64,000 nt of DNA from an uncultured Duncaniella sp. (GTDB lineage: Bacteria; Bacteroidota; Bacteroidia; Bacteroidales; Muribaculaceae). Location of the stretch: assembly GCA_910586305.1 (NCBI GenBank), contig CAJUGS010000004.1, positions 35,972 to 99,971 of the forward strand, read 5' to 3'. Shown in pieces: positions 37,449-45,976 of this stretch. The notes beneath the pieces were generated by a model, which saw nothing but the letters and a program-made list of their open reading frames with translations, ran no database searches and was not told the DNA's origin. Each line of letters opens with the position of its first letter. The stretch's first letter is position 1. Both the position numbers and the translations under genes were made by a program.

Positions 37449-39650
37449 TCAGATTTCTTTATACTTGATATTTATCTCATCCTTTGTATCAATCCAAAGA
37501 CGGTAGGAATTCTTGCCGGTCTTCTCAAACTTGCCATAAGACGACTTCGGAGTCCTTGCCGACATTATATACAGATACCCCTCCCCTTCTGTAGCACGTA
37601 TCTTCATCTTGTCACGGTCAACATACAGGCTGATCTCACCGTTGGGAGTAGGCACGGTTCCTTCCATCCACTTGAGTCCACCGAGGTCGGGAGTGATTGA
37701 AAATTCCTTATATCCGGGCTTCACAGGCTTCACACCGAGATAGTATTTGCCTATGAGATAGATCGGGCTCGCACCCCATGCATGACACAGACTCTTGCCG
37801 TAGGGACGGCCATACATGGCAAGATGTTCAGTGCCCTTGTCACCGGGATTATACTTCTCCCAGAAGGATGTAGCACCCTCCTTGAGCATACCGCCCCAGT
37901 AATCCTTCATCTCGCCGAGCACCTTGTCCTGCATACCGCGCGCACAAAGCGACTCGAGTTCATAGAAACGCATATAGGGAGTAGTGATAGCCGGAACCTC
38001 GGGATTCAGCATCACATTCTTCATCACAGAGTCCGTAGTGGCCTGATCGAGAAATCCGAGATTGATGGCAAACATATTAGCAAACTTATTGACCTGATCG
38101 CTCTTCTTGCCGTTCTCCACATTGTGAACGAGAGCCTGGCGTTTCTCATCCCAGAATGTAGGGAGAAGCTTGGCACGGAGAGACGCCTCGAGCTTGCCGT
38201 ATTTTTCAGCATCACCACCGTCTCCGAGCACATCAGCACAGAGTTTCATTGTCTCGAGGCTCTTGCAGAACAGAATCTGCTCAAACGAGAGAGCACCCTT
38301 TTTGCTCATAGGGAAATCAGCCCAGTCCACAAACACCCAGTCACCGGTGAGACCCTCCACCATACCGTCTTTATTCGTACGTGACAGGACATAGTCCATC
38401 AGAGTCTTCATGCCGGGATATATCTCCTTTAGGAAGGCCTCGTCGCCAGTATACAGATAGTAATCATATATACCTATAAACCAGTAGAACGTATAGTCAA
38501 GAATGGTGTTGATATGCGCGGTGACAGGATCCTTGCCGCGAAGCAGACGTGTAGTGCGCTTGACGGCCGGACTGTCAAAGAAGAGATAGTAATTCATCAG
38601 ATAGCTCTGCACGGCATCGCCGCTCCACACCCATCTGTCACGCTTGATACCGTCTATGAAAAACTCACGGGTAGTCAGATGCATGGTATAAGCGCCGACA
38701 TTCCAGATATCGTTGAGCAGAGGGTCGCTACACTTGAAACTTCCGCGATACTCCACGGGGGCATACTCATAGAGCATAGCCACATCGCCCACATTCACCC
38801 CGTTCTCGGGAGCCACATAGACATAGCGGAACGCCTTAGTATTGTCAAGCGTATACTCCGAAGCCCGACTTGACACACTGTTGGTGGCAAGGTCAGTGAC
38901 ATTGTCGCTTGAGAACCCTATTTTGTCCAAAGTCTCGCAGTGGTCAAGGTCAAGAGCCTCCTCGGGGCTCTCGCCATAATAGATATTCACGACACCGTTG
39001 CCCATAGTGTTCTTGAGCACCACTCTACCGAATGTCTCCTTGCCGAAGTCATACAGACGTCCGCCGTCGGCTGTCTTCTCCTCCACCGACACATAATCCA
39101 TCGGCTCAAGCGAGAGACTGAACTGAGACGGAGGTGTGGCCGGATCGTCAAAATTCCAATAACCGGCATCGGCATAGATTGTCGCAGAAGTATCGCTTGC
39201 CTTGCCACTCTCGTCAATCCACTCCTTGTCCTCATAGGTGACGCGCCATGTAGGATCAGTGTTCACAGTCTTACCCTTTATATAAATGGCAGGAGGGGTC
39301 GCCTGATTCCACACCTTGATATTGAGGTTATGCTTTCCGGCAGGCAGAGTGAATTTGCGGGGCATACCAAACTGGAGCTTCCCGTCAAACTTAACGTTAT
39401 ACTTTCCTTCGGCATAAATCTCAATCTCCTCCGGCTCTGCAAGGTCAAGCTGCTTGCTGAACTCCACAGTGACATAGTGGCTGTCCGATTTCCAGAACGG
39501 GGGGAAGAAAGCTCCGCGCTCGGTGCGGTTGTTGTTCATCTTGTTACCGAGCCATATCTCATAGTCGCCCGGATACCATATCCATGTCTGTGCGGAAGCC
39601 GCAAGACCTATTGCAATAGCACCGATGGCGGCTGACCATCTCTTGTTCAT
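37449..39650 (-). CDS. GH78-related rhamnosidase lacking the canonical RDER acid
   Basis: A 733-residue secreted protein (signal peptide 1-20). Short jelly-roll domains precede an (alpha/alpha)6 barrel of the GH78 clan and a C-terminal sandwich (W-M-E-G-T-V-P-T-P-N-G). The motif that usually reads D-x-x-x-R-D-E-R-x-x-W-x-G-D is D333-G-I-K-R-D-R-W-V-W-S-G-D345, so the usual acid Glu is Arg339. Glu598 (S-F-W-E-K-Y) sits at the base position. I believe the RG-II locus enzyme BT1001 shares this form, so it is probably a subfamily trait and not damage. The likely role is removal of rhamnose attached to apiose or another RG-II sugar. It lies 15 bp after GH141 and 16 bp before GH138. Confidence 0.82.
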   Translation of the reverse strand: MNKRWSAAIGAIAIGLAASAQTWIWYPGDYEIWLGNKMNNNRTERGAFFPPFWKSDSHYVTVEFSKQLDLAEPEEIEIYAEGKYNVKFDGKLQFGMPRKFTLPAGKHNLNIKVWNQATPPAIYIKGKTVNTDPTWRVTYEDKEWIDESGKASDTSATIYADAGYWNFDDPATPPSQFSLSLEPMDYVSVEEKTADGGRLYDFGKETFGRVVLKNTMGNGVVNIYYGESPEEALDLDHCETLDKIGFSSDNVTDLATNSVSSRASEYTLDNTKAFRYVYVAPENGVNVGDVAMLYEYAPVEYRGSFKCSDPLLNDIWNVGAYTMHLTTREFFIDGIKRDRWVWSGDAVQSYLMNYYLFFDSPAVKRTTRLLRGKDPVTAHINTILDYTFYWFIGIYDYYLYTGDEAFLKEIYPGMKTLMDYVLSRTNKDGMVEGLTGDWVFVDWADFPMSKKGALSFEQILFCKSLETMKLCADVLGDGGDAEKYGKLEASLRAKLLPTFWDEKRQALVHNVENGKKSDQVNKFANMFAINLGFLDQATTDSVMKNVMLNPEVPAITTPYMRFYELESLCARGMQDKVLGEMKDYWGGMLKEGATSFWEKYNPGDKGTEHLAMYGRPYGKSLCHAWGASPIYLIGKYYLGVKPVKPGYKEFSITPDLGGLKWMEGTVPTPNGEISLYVDRDKMKIRATEGEGYLYIMSARTPKSSYGKFEKTGKNSYRLWIDTKDEINIKYKEI

Positions 39651-39665
39651 AAGGGTGTGACTGAT

Positions 39666-41495
39666 TTATTTTGATTTAAGGTGGATGAATTCTTTAGTGA
39701 GACCGGCTGCAGCCTTGATGGAATCATTGACCATGGGGCCGTTGTTTTCCCAGGTATTGCCGGGACCGTTGGCATTTTTCAGAAACTTCTCGCCTTCGGT
39801 CCAATTGTCTTTTACAGTGATGAATGAAGATCCCTCGTCAGTGTACAGATAGAACCAGTGGTGAGGGTCATGGGCATAGCCGGGGGTATAGATATCGTAT
39901 ACACAGTTCTCCGTCACCCAGCTGTGAGGCTGTGAACCGAGAGTGTATACTCCGGCAACATCATACATATGACGGGCATAATTGTGGATACGGTTGGCAT
40001 GAACGCGGTTGTTACGCATACAGTTGACAGTGCGTGTCCATCCCCACCCGAGACTGATACCAGAGTAAGACACATCATTGATCTCATTATGCTCTATATT
40101 GATACCGCGCACAAATCCGGCCGCAATACCGAGCGTTCCCCAGTCTTCATTCGAGACATCATTAATATAATTGTTCTCAATCGTAAGCCCGCTGACAAGT
40201 TCACGCTCGTCCGACGGATCATACGGAAGATGGGTCTCGAGAGCCGAGGGACTGAAACTGCCGGCCACAATACCGTTTCCGGCAATATCGGTAAAAAGAC
40301 AACCCTTGACAATACCTCCTTCGGTAGCCCATTCATAGTCAAGACCCGAAGAGCCAAGACGGCGGAATGTACAGCCTGTAAAATCTATGTCGCGGGCCGC
40401 TTTGACCACCACTGCGGAGGCCGGACGGCCAAGCCAGCCTTGATTGTCGAGCTTATGGTTCTGGAAACGGTCGATCGACGGACGCAGCTTATAACCGTCC
40501 GTCATATACATTCCTGCCTGAAGGGGCACGTGTCCCTTCTCGGACGGACGCATCCACGTAGTATACTCAAAGGTAATGCCGTCAAAGGAGACATTGGTGA
40601 CCGGACGGTCTATCGTACCCTCTACAAGAAGAAGCGTCTCGACTGCAGGGACTATTGCCTCAGCCACTTTCTCGCCAGGAAGCGGATAATAGTAAAGCTT
40701 ACGGGTGGCGATATCGTGAAACCACTCTCCGGGACAGTCGAGAAGTTCACGTGCATTGGTGAGATAGAACGCCGAGTTATGACCATCGGTCGTAACCATA
40801 GGCCTTGGCCAGGGATGCTCAAACTGGATGCGGCTCTCAGGATTATGGAAACGTACTGCAGCACTGTCGCCGTGGAACTCTATGGACTTGATGCGCAGAT
40901 TGGCCACACACCACATCTCGTGAAGCACCATCTCGGCAGACGGAGCATTGGCTATCTTCTTGACCGACTCGGATGGAACCCAGAGGATTTCGTTGGCAGG
41001 ATCATTCGATATGATACGCGCCATCTTCTCAAAATCCTCCACATCGCGGGCACGGACAGCCTTGCGTCCGTTGACCCACAGCTGGCGGAAGTCGAGAGGG
41101 CGTCCGTTAAACATGGGGACATCGGCCACAAGCAGCTTACCCTGCTTCTTCCAGCCATCTATTCTGACACCGCCGCTGAGACAAGCACCACCGGTGGAGG
41201 TAATCACAGTCGGAGATGTTGGTGTGCCACTATCCTCCGGTCTCACAAATACCGGCTCATACAAAGGATACACACCGTCAGCCATATGGATGGTGACACC
41301 CTCCTCCACTCCCGGAGCGTTGAGGCGACGCATTTCGCGGGCCTGGCGAAGGGCCGAAGTGAGGGTTGCCTTCGCCGTCTCAGGCGAAGTACCGTTGTTG
41401 GAATCGCGGCCACTGGGCGACACATATACGTCTGCCGCCCAAATGACTGTGGACGTGAAAATAGCTGTTGCTGTTGTCAGTAACGTTCTCTTCAT
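39666..41495 (-). CDS. GH141 alpha-L-fucosidase (parallel beta-helix)
   Basis: A secreted right-handed beta-helix protein of about 609 residues resembling GH141 (founded on BT1002), which removes alpha-L-fucose of RG-II side chain A. It opens with Y-V-S-P-S-G-R-D-S-N-N-G-T-S-P and carries helix rungs such as V-S-F-D-G-I-T-F-E, D-I-D-F-T-G-C-T-F-R-R-L-G and L-T-I-E-N-N-Y-I-N-D. Later H-and-D-rich segments (Y-A-R-H-M-Y-D-V-A-G; G-Y-A-H-D-P-H-H-W) may hold the active site. The frame is open 13 codons further upstream (41534), but that would overlap the GH127 coding end, and the Met at 41495 starts a normal signal peptide (MKRTLLTTATAIFTSTVIWA). The preferred start is 13 nt after the GH127 stop. 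Confidence 0.88.
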   Translation of the reverse strand: MKRTLLTTATAIFTSTVIWAADVYVSPSGRDSNNGTSPETAKATLTSALRQAREMRRLNAPGVEEGVTIHMADGVYPLYEPVFVRPEDSGTPTSPTVITSTGGACLSGGVRIDGWKKQGKLLVADVPMFNGRPLDFRQLWVNGRKAVRARDVEDFEKMARIISNDPANEILWVPSESVKKIANAPSAEMVLHEMWCVANLRIKSIEFHGDSAAVRFHNPESRIQFEHPWPRPMVTTDGHNSAFYLTNARELLDCPGEWFHDIATRKLYYYPLPGEKVAEAIVPAVETLLLVEGTIDRPVTNVSFDGITFEYTTWMRPSEKGHVPLQAGMYMTDGYKLRPSIDRFQNHKLDNQGWLGRPASAVVVKAARDIDFTGCTFRRLGSSGLDYEWATEGGIVKGCLFTDIAGNGIVAGSFSPSALETHLPYDPSDERELVSGLTIENNYINDVSNEDWGTLGIAAGFVRGINIEHNEINDVSYSGISLGWGWTRTVNCMRNNRVHANRIHNYARHMYDVAGVYTLGSQPHSWVTENCVYDIYTPGYAHDPHHWFYLYTDEGSSFITVKDNWTEGEKFLKNANGPGNTWENNGPMVNDSIKAAAGLTKEFIHLKSK

Positions 41496-41508
41496 GATGA
41501 AAGTTGAG

Positions 41509-43605
41509 TTAGCGGGAAAGGGGAATCCAGACACTCATTTCGGCGTTGCCGCGGTTGCCCCACGCATAATACGGGATGAGTGTGACCTTGACCTTCTTGT
41601 CGGGTGTTGTGACAGGACGGTAGAGTTTTCCGGTCCAGTCGCCGCCATCAGCAAGAAGAGCCTCGGTGTCAAGCGCTGTCATAGTGCTTCCGTCTATTGT
41701 GATGTCACGTGGAGTAAATGTGGCATCAGCCGGAATGAGAATATCGTCAATCGACTTTCCACCCTCGATATCAATGCTTTCCACGCAGTATACAATCGGT
41801 CCGCGCTTCACAGCGGTGTGATTGCGGGTCTCCTCCACAAGAGGATTGGATTCGAGAAGGCGTGTCTTCATCTCCATATCAAACACCACCTTATCACCGG
41901 CCTTCCAGTGACGGCGCACGGGAACATAGGTGTCGGGCTTCACCGAAATCGGCTGAGACTCACCATTGACTGTGAGTGTGGCAGACTCACACCATGACGG
42001 AACTCGGAAATTGAGCGTAAACTCGCCCTTCTTCGGCACCTTGTTCATTGTGATCTCCACCTTTCCGTCATAGGGATAGGCTGTATGCTGTGATATCTCC
42101 ACAGGGCTCTTTTTGCCGAGGCCAAGCACTGTCGACAGTTCGTTGTCACCATAGAGGTTACACCAGATATTGTCATCATTGACAGTATAGGCATAGTTCT
42201 GGGCCTCGCAGATGGTGCGGAGAGTGTTTGGCGGGCAGCAGAAACAGCTGATATATTCCATGCGCTCCTTCGGCCAGCGCAGAGTATAAGGCAGGTCGTT
42301 GCTGATGCGCAGGGGGTTGGTATAGAAATACTTCTTGCCGTCAAGGCTGACACCCGACAATACACTGTTGTAGAGAGCGGTCTCAACCACGTCGGCATAC
42401 TTGGCATCACCGGTAGACTCAAGCATACGCCAGTTGAAAAGCATATTGCCTATATTGGCACAAGTCTCGTTATGAGCTGTACTGTTGGGAAGCTGATACG
42501 GGCGGCCATAGCTTTGGTGTACCTTCTGTATACTGTCGGGCTCATAGCAGGTACCATCAGGCGATGTGCCGTCATAGAGTGCGCCACAGGCTCCGGTAAT
42601 ATACATCTTGCGGTTCACGATGTCGTTCCAGATGGATGTAAGATTCTTCATAAGCTGCTCCTCGCCGGTTTCGGCATAGAGGTCGGCAACTCCGGCATAC
42701 AGATAGTTGGCGCGGACAGCGTGACCCATGGCGTTATACTGGTCACGGAACGGGATACGGTCCTGATTGTCGTCAGTGCCGTTCTCCACAAGGCCGCGTA
42801 TATTAATAAGGTTGTTGGCCAACTCAAGATAGCGTGGATTGCCGGTGGCACGATACATCTCCACGACACCCATATAGTGAGAGGGGCATATGGCATTGCG
42901 GGCAAGTTCGGCCGACGCAGTCTCATAGAATCCACACAAAAAGTCAGCGGCCTTGATGGCAGCGTCAAGCAGTGTGCGCTTTCCGGTAGCGCGCCAGTGG
43001 GTGATACCGGCAGTCATAAGGTGGCCGAGATTATAGGTCTCAAAATTGAGACGGTTGGCAAACGCGCCCTTCTCGTCCTCGGCTCCCACTTTGGTGCCTA
43101 TCACAGTCTGCTCCTTATGCGCGGTAGCGTGTGTGTCAACACCGCGGTTGCGCTCATCAATAATGACGGGAGTGTGGATATAGCCGTCCTCACGCTGAGC
43201 CTTGACAACCTGGTCGATAAACTTGTCCATGAGAGCGTCGAGCTTCGGGTCCTTGTTGACCGCATACACAGCTGCTACAGCCTCAAGCCATTTATACATA
43301 TCACCGTCGTGGAACGGAGGGCCCCAGTGCTCACCCTGCTGGCTGCCTGCGGCAATCTCGAAATTGCGGAATCCGTGGGAAATGTCCGGGTTGTTCCATG
43401 TGTCCCACATACTCTGAAGAGATGTTCCACTATAAACATTGAAACGTTCGCCCCAAAAACCGCCGGTCCACTTGACGGCACCGAGAGGAGTATTGGACAT
43501 CACTGAATGCTTACTGGCGGACATATCAGTCAGACCGCCGGACTGGGCCATTGCGCCAAGAGAAATCGCGCCACAGGCCAGGAAAATGCTAAGTTTTTGA
43601 TACAC
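41509..43605 (-). CDS. GH127 hydrolase, probable aceric acid hydrolase
   Basis: A 698-residue secreted GH127 enzyme (signal peptide 1-20), the first gene of the operon. The family's zinc-cysteine site is present: Glu380 and Cys382 (H-N-E-T-C-A) with Cys456-Cys457 (C-F-C-C-P-P-N-T-L), where Cys456 is the expected nucleophile. GH127 was founded on the Bifidobacterium beta-L-arabinofuranosidase HypBA1; CAZy also lists an aceric-acid-hydrolase activity in the family, known from the RG-II locus of B. thetaiotaomicron (BT1003). The segment holding the HypBA1 acid Glu322 is H-Q-S-Y-G-R-P-Y here, with no Glu, which suits a different, carboxylated substrate such as aceric acid. A good promoter lies 33 bp upstream. 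Confidence 0.88.
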   Translation of the reverse strand: MYQKLSIFLACGAISLGAMAQSGGLTDMSASKHSVMSNTPLGAVKWTGGFWGERFNVYSGTSLQSMWDTWNNPDISHGFRNFEIAAGSQQGEHWGPPFHDGDMYKWLEAVAAVYAVNKDPKLDALMDKFIDQVVKAQREDGYIHTPVIIDERNRGVDTHATAHKEQTVIGTKVGAEDEKGAFANRLNFETYNLGHLMTAGITHWRATGKRTLLDAAIKAADFLCGFYETASAELARNAICPSHYMGVVEMYRATGNPRYLELANNLINIRGLVENGTDDNQDRIPFRDQYNAMGHAVRANYLYAGVADLYAETGEEQLMKNLTSIWNDIVNRKMYITGACGALYDGTSPDGTCYEPDSIQKVHQSYGRPYQLPNSTAHNETCANIGNMLFNWRMLESTGDAKYADVVETALYNSVLSGVSLDGKKYFYTNPLRISNDLPYTLRWPKERMEYISCFCCPPNTLRTICEAQNYAYTVNDDNIWCNLYGDNELSTVLGLGKKSPVEISQHTAYPYDGKVEITMNKVPKKGEFTLNFRVPSWCESATLTVNGESQPISVKPDTYVPVRRHWKAGDKVVFDMEMKTRLLESNPLVEETRNHTAVKRGPIVYCVESIDIEGGKSIDDILIPADATFTPRDITIDGSTMTALDTEALLADGGDWTGKLYRPVTTPDKKVKVTLIPYYAWGNRGNAEMSVWIPLSR

Positions 43606-43637
43606 AACCGATGGGATTAGATATAGGATTTATAATG

Positions 43638-43668
43638 CAAAGATACATATTTTAACCTAAACCGCCAA
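43638..43668 (-). promoter_or_regulatory. Promoter of the first RG-II operon
   Basis: On the minus strand TTG (43668-43666) is followed after 20 nt by TATCTTTG (43645-43638), a close match to the Bacteroidetes sigma-ABfr promoter. Transcription would begin near 43632, giving a leader of about 27 nt before the GH127 start at 43605. All following genes to 13102 are spaced too closely for strong independent promoters. Confidence 0.78.
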
Positions 43669-43773
43669 CTTTCGAGGAAACTTATTTGTTTTTTTCACAA
43701 TTACTATACAAATCCATCGAAAAAAAGGCGGGATTTTACACACTCACACACAACATATTTTCATCCTCAGACG

Positions 43774-43806
43774 TTTTAGTACTAAAAACACTTAAAGACA
43801 ATTGTC
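43774..43806. promoter_or_regulatory. Two perfect palindromes upstream of a lipoprotein gene
   Basis: TTTTAGTACTAAAA (43774-43787, 14 bp) and GACAATTGTC (43797-43806, 10 bp) are both perfect palindromes in the 209-bp spacer between the RG-II operon and the lipoprotein gene at 43815. They could be operators for dimeric regulators. No clear -7 box was found for the lipoprotein gene. Confidence 0.35.
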
Positions 43807-43814
43807 ATAACAAT

Positions 43815-44432
43815 ATGAAACGACTTATTCCACTCTGCATTTTCGGCGCGGCAATAAGCTGCGGCCTGCTGACGACATCATGCGACAACAACGCCAGACT
43901 GGCCGGACAACTGACCGGCGTGTGGGCCGGAACACCTGAAAGCTTCACCGACCGGTCGGCCATCACAGCATCAATAATCGACACATTTGATTTCCAGCCC
44001 GATACCTGCGTCGGACGCGGCTGTCATGCCGGACCGCTTCTCATCACCGGAATGGTGACAACATCCACTCAGGTGGTCGGAGACAACAGCCTCATCGAGC
44101 CTATAAACATCTCAACCGCAGCACACACCACCATCTCGGGATCATGGACCGTGATTGACGACGACGAACTCCTCATAAGACTCAACCCTGCCACACTCAA
44201 AGTCTCAATCGACCCCAGGGATGTAGCCGTCAACACCAACCCCTACAACCCGGAAGCTGTAAAGACCGATTCACTTGCTCCTGCACTGAGCGCAAGCATC
44301 GAGGCAGGCCTGCGTCACGCTCTGCTGTCGAGATATGCATCCATGACCCACTTTGACGATGTCGAAATAAAAGGCCAGCTGATGAAATACGAGCTCAACG
44401 ATATCGACCACACCCTCACTCGCCAGATGTAG
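43815..44432 (+). CDS. Lipoprotein of unknown function
   Basis: A 205-residue protein beginning with a lipoprotein signal (MKRLIPLCIFGAAISCGLL, lipobox L-T-T-S-C, Cys23). The frame is open further upstream, but only the Met at 43815 gives a signal peptide. I do not recognise the family. The mature part has an early G-Q-L-T-G-V-W segment, a Cys pair (C-V-G-R-G-C) and alternating hydrophobic strands (S-G-S-W-T-V-I; D-E-L-L-I-R-L), which suggests a small beta-sheet domain of the lipocalin-like kind found in Bacteroidales periplasmic lipoproteins. It ends with I-K-G-Q-L-M-K-Y-E-L. It stands alone between the divergent RG-II operon and thymidine kinase, which has its own promoter. Confidence 0.75.
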   Translation: MKRLIPLCIFGAAISCGLLTTSCDNNARLAGQLTGVWAGTPESFTDRSAITASIIDTFDFQPDTCVGRGCHAGPLLITGMVTTSTQVVGDNSLIEPINISTAAHTTISGSWTVIDDDELLIRLNPATLKVSIDPRDVAVNTNPYNPEAVKTDSLAPALSASIEAGLRHALLSRYASMTHFDDVEIKGQLMKYELNDIDHTLTRQM

Positions 44433-44445
44433 TCTGCCACACGTT

Positions 44446-44475
44446 TTGCAGGAACGGAAATAATGCTTATCTTTG
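44446..44475 (+). promoter_or_regulatory. Promoter of tdk, giving an almost leaderless transcript
   Basis: TTG (44446-44448), 19 nt, then TATCTTTG (44468-44475). The start codon of tdk is at 44483, only 7 nt after the -7 box, so the 5' leader would be zero to a few nucleotides. Confidence 0.65.
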
Positions 44476-44482
44476 CGGTATC

Positions 44483-45127
44483 ATGAACAGAAAAGGCAAA
44501 CTATATTTCCGTTACGGCACAATGGGCTCGGCCAAGACCGCCTTGCTGCTGACAACAGCATATAACTTCGAGGAACGCGGAATGCGCTATGTGTGCATGA
44601 AACCGGTGGTAGACACACGCGAGAACGCCAACGTGATACGCTCACGCATAGGCATCGAAAGAGAATGTATGTGGATCTACCATGACAGCGACCTCTACGA
44701 AATGGCCTCACAGCTTGCTGAAAAGGCGGGAGGAATCATTGATTGGTTCCTCGTGGACGAAGCACAGTTCCTCACTGCCGAACAGGTCGACCAGCTCTCA
44801 CGCGTGGTAGACGACTATGGCAGCAACGTGATATGCTACGGACTCCGCACCGACTTCCGGAGCCATCTGTTCGAGGGTTCTCGGCGTCTTTTCGAGATAG
44901 CCGACACAATCGACGAAATCAAAAGCACCTGCACCTGCGGGCGAAAAACCATAATCAACGCGCGCCTTGACCACGAAGGAAACTTCGTGGAACAGGGCGA
45001 GCAGGTGGAAATCGGGGGCGACGACCGCTATATGGCGGTGTGCCGCAAATGCTGGCGCAACAAGAAAATAGAACAGTCACACTACGCCACACTCCCCCTC
45101 ACCGAGCAAAAGGAAGACTGCTGCTGA
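44483..45127 (+). CDS. tdk: Thymidine kinase
   Basis: A 214-residue type II thymidine kinase, which phosphorylates thymidine with ATP in the cytoplasmic salvage pathway. The P-loop is at 12-19 (G-T-M-G-S-A-K-T), the Walker B-like motif is V-D-E-A-Q-F (near 90), the lasso region is Y-G-L-R-T-D-F, and the zinc-binding cysteines are C-T-C-G and C-R-K-C. The P-loop has Ala where most kinases have the Gly before Lys; the Y-F-R-Y-G start places it with the shorter TKs seen in Clostridia and lactobacilli. Cytoplasmic, no signal. It lies 50 bp after the lipoprotein gene under its own promoter. DUF3108 follows 42 bp later, probably in the same transcript. Confidence 0.9.
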   Translation: MNRKGKLYFRYGTMGSAKTALLLTTAYNFEERGMRYVCMKPVVDTRENANVIRSRIGIERECMWIYHDSDLYEMASQLAEKAGGIIDWFLVDEAQFLTAEQVDQLSRVVDDYGSNVICYGLRTDFRSHLFEGSRRLFEIADTIDEIKSTCTCGRKTIINARLDHEGNFVEQGEQVEIGGDDRYMAVCRKCWRNKKIEQSHYATLPLTEQKEDCC

Positions 45128-45169
45128 GACCGAGACACGAAATCATACTCACCCACTTTCCAAACCGTA

Positions 45170-45976
45170 ATGAAACGCCTTTTCATCATTCCGCTTATCG
45201 CCATAAGCCTGCTGTCAGTCCCGGGCCCGAGGGCTGGAGCACAAGAGCTCATGCAGTCCCACCACAACCCCGCCGTGAGTCTCGTTGACGAGACCCTCAC
45301 CTACGACATCATCTACAAGTGGGGATTTATAAACAAAGTAGCGGGATATGCCACCCTGTCTCTTCGCAATGACGGCAACCTCTACCGTGCAACCCTCTAC
45401 GGACGCAACGCCCCGTGGGCCAATCGGATATATATGCTACGCGACACCCTCTACTCGACAATGACAAAACAGGGGCTGTATCCGGTGAAATACGTCTACA
45501 TAGCCCACGAAGAGGGGAAATACAAAAAAGACATCGTCGACTTCACCAGGTCAGGCAACGAGTTCTCAGCCGAATGCATCCGATACAAACGGCCGAAAAA
45601 CGGAGCCGAAACCACCTCGTCGACAATACGGCTCGAAGCATCGGGAATGACGGTAGATATGCTCAGTTCCTTCTTCTACCTCCGCACACTCGACTTTGAT
45701 AACATCAACGTGGGAGAAAGCGTTACGCTAAACATTTTCTCCGGTTCAAAAAAGGAAAAGCTGCGCATCACCTATCGCGGAAAGTCGTCAGTGGAACTCA
45801 ACGGAGAGAATGTGGCAAGCTACAAAATCAACTTCACCTTCACACGCAAGGGGAAGCAAAGCTCAGCGCCTATAACAGGTTGGATTTCAGCCGACGACCG
45901 TCGCATACCGCTAAAAGTGGAAGGACAGCTCCCCGTTGGTAAAGTCAGGGCCATATACACCGGTCCAAATCCATGA
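45170..45976 (+). CDS. DUF3108 secreted protein
   Basis: A 268-residue periplasmic protein with a signal peptide (about 1-24, A-G-A-Q cleavage). The body fits DUF3108: E-T-L-T-Y-D-I-I-Y-K-W-G-F-I at the start, a middle with L-S-S-F-F-Y-L-R-T-L-D, and a C-terminal R-I-P-L-K-V-E-G-Q-L-P-V-G that closes the beta-sheet. The function of the family is not known; members are common in Bacteroidetes and often sit by envelope genes. Its stop overlaps the start of the metallophosphatase as ATGA (45973-45976), so the two are translated together. Confidence 0.85.
   Translation: MKRLFIIPLIAISLLSVPGPRAGAQELMQSHHNPAVSLVDETLTYDIIYKWGFINKVAGYATLSLRNDGNLYRATLYGRNAPWANRIYMLRDTLYSTMTKQGLYPVKYVYIAHEEGKYKKDIVDFTRSGNEFSAECIRYKRPKNGAETTSSTIRLEASGMTVDMLSSFFYLRTLDFDNINVGESVTLNIFSGSKKEKLRITYRGKSSVELNGENVASYKINFTFTRKGKQSSAPITGWISADDRRIPLKVEGQLPVGKVRAIYTGPNP

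Noticed and set aside
41496..41534. Upstream in-frame start for the GH141 gene.
   Set aside because: It overlaps the coding end of GH127 and adds residues before a clear signal peptide.
43686..43814. N-terminal extension of the lipoprotein frame.
   Set aside because: The extension runs through promoter-like AT-rich DNA and hides the lipoprotein signal that starts at 43815.
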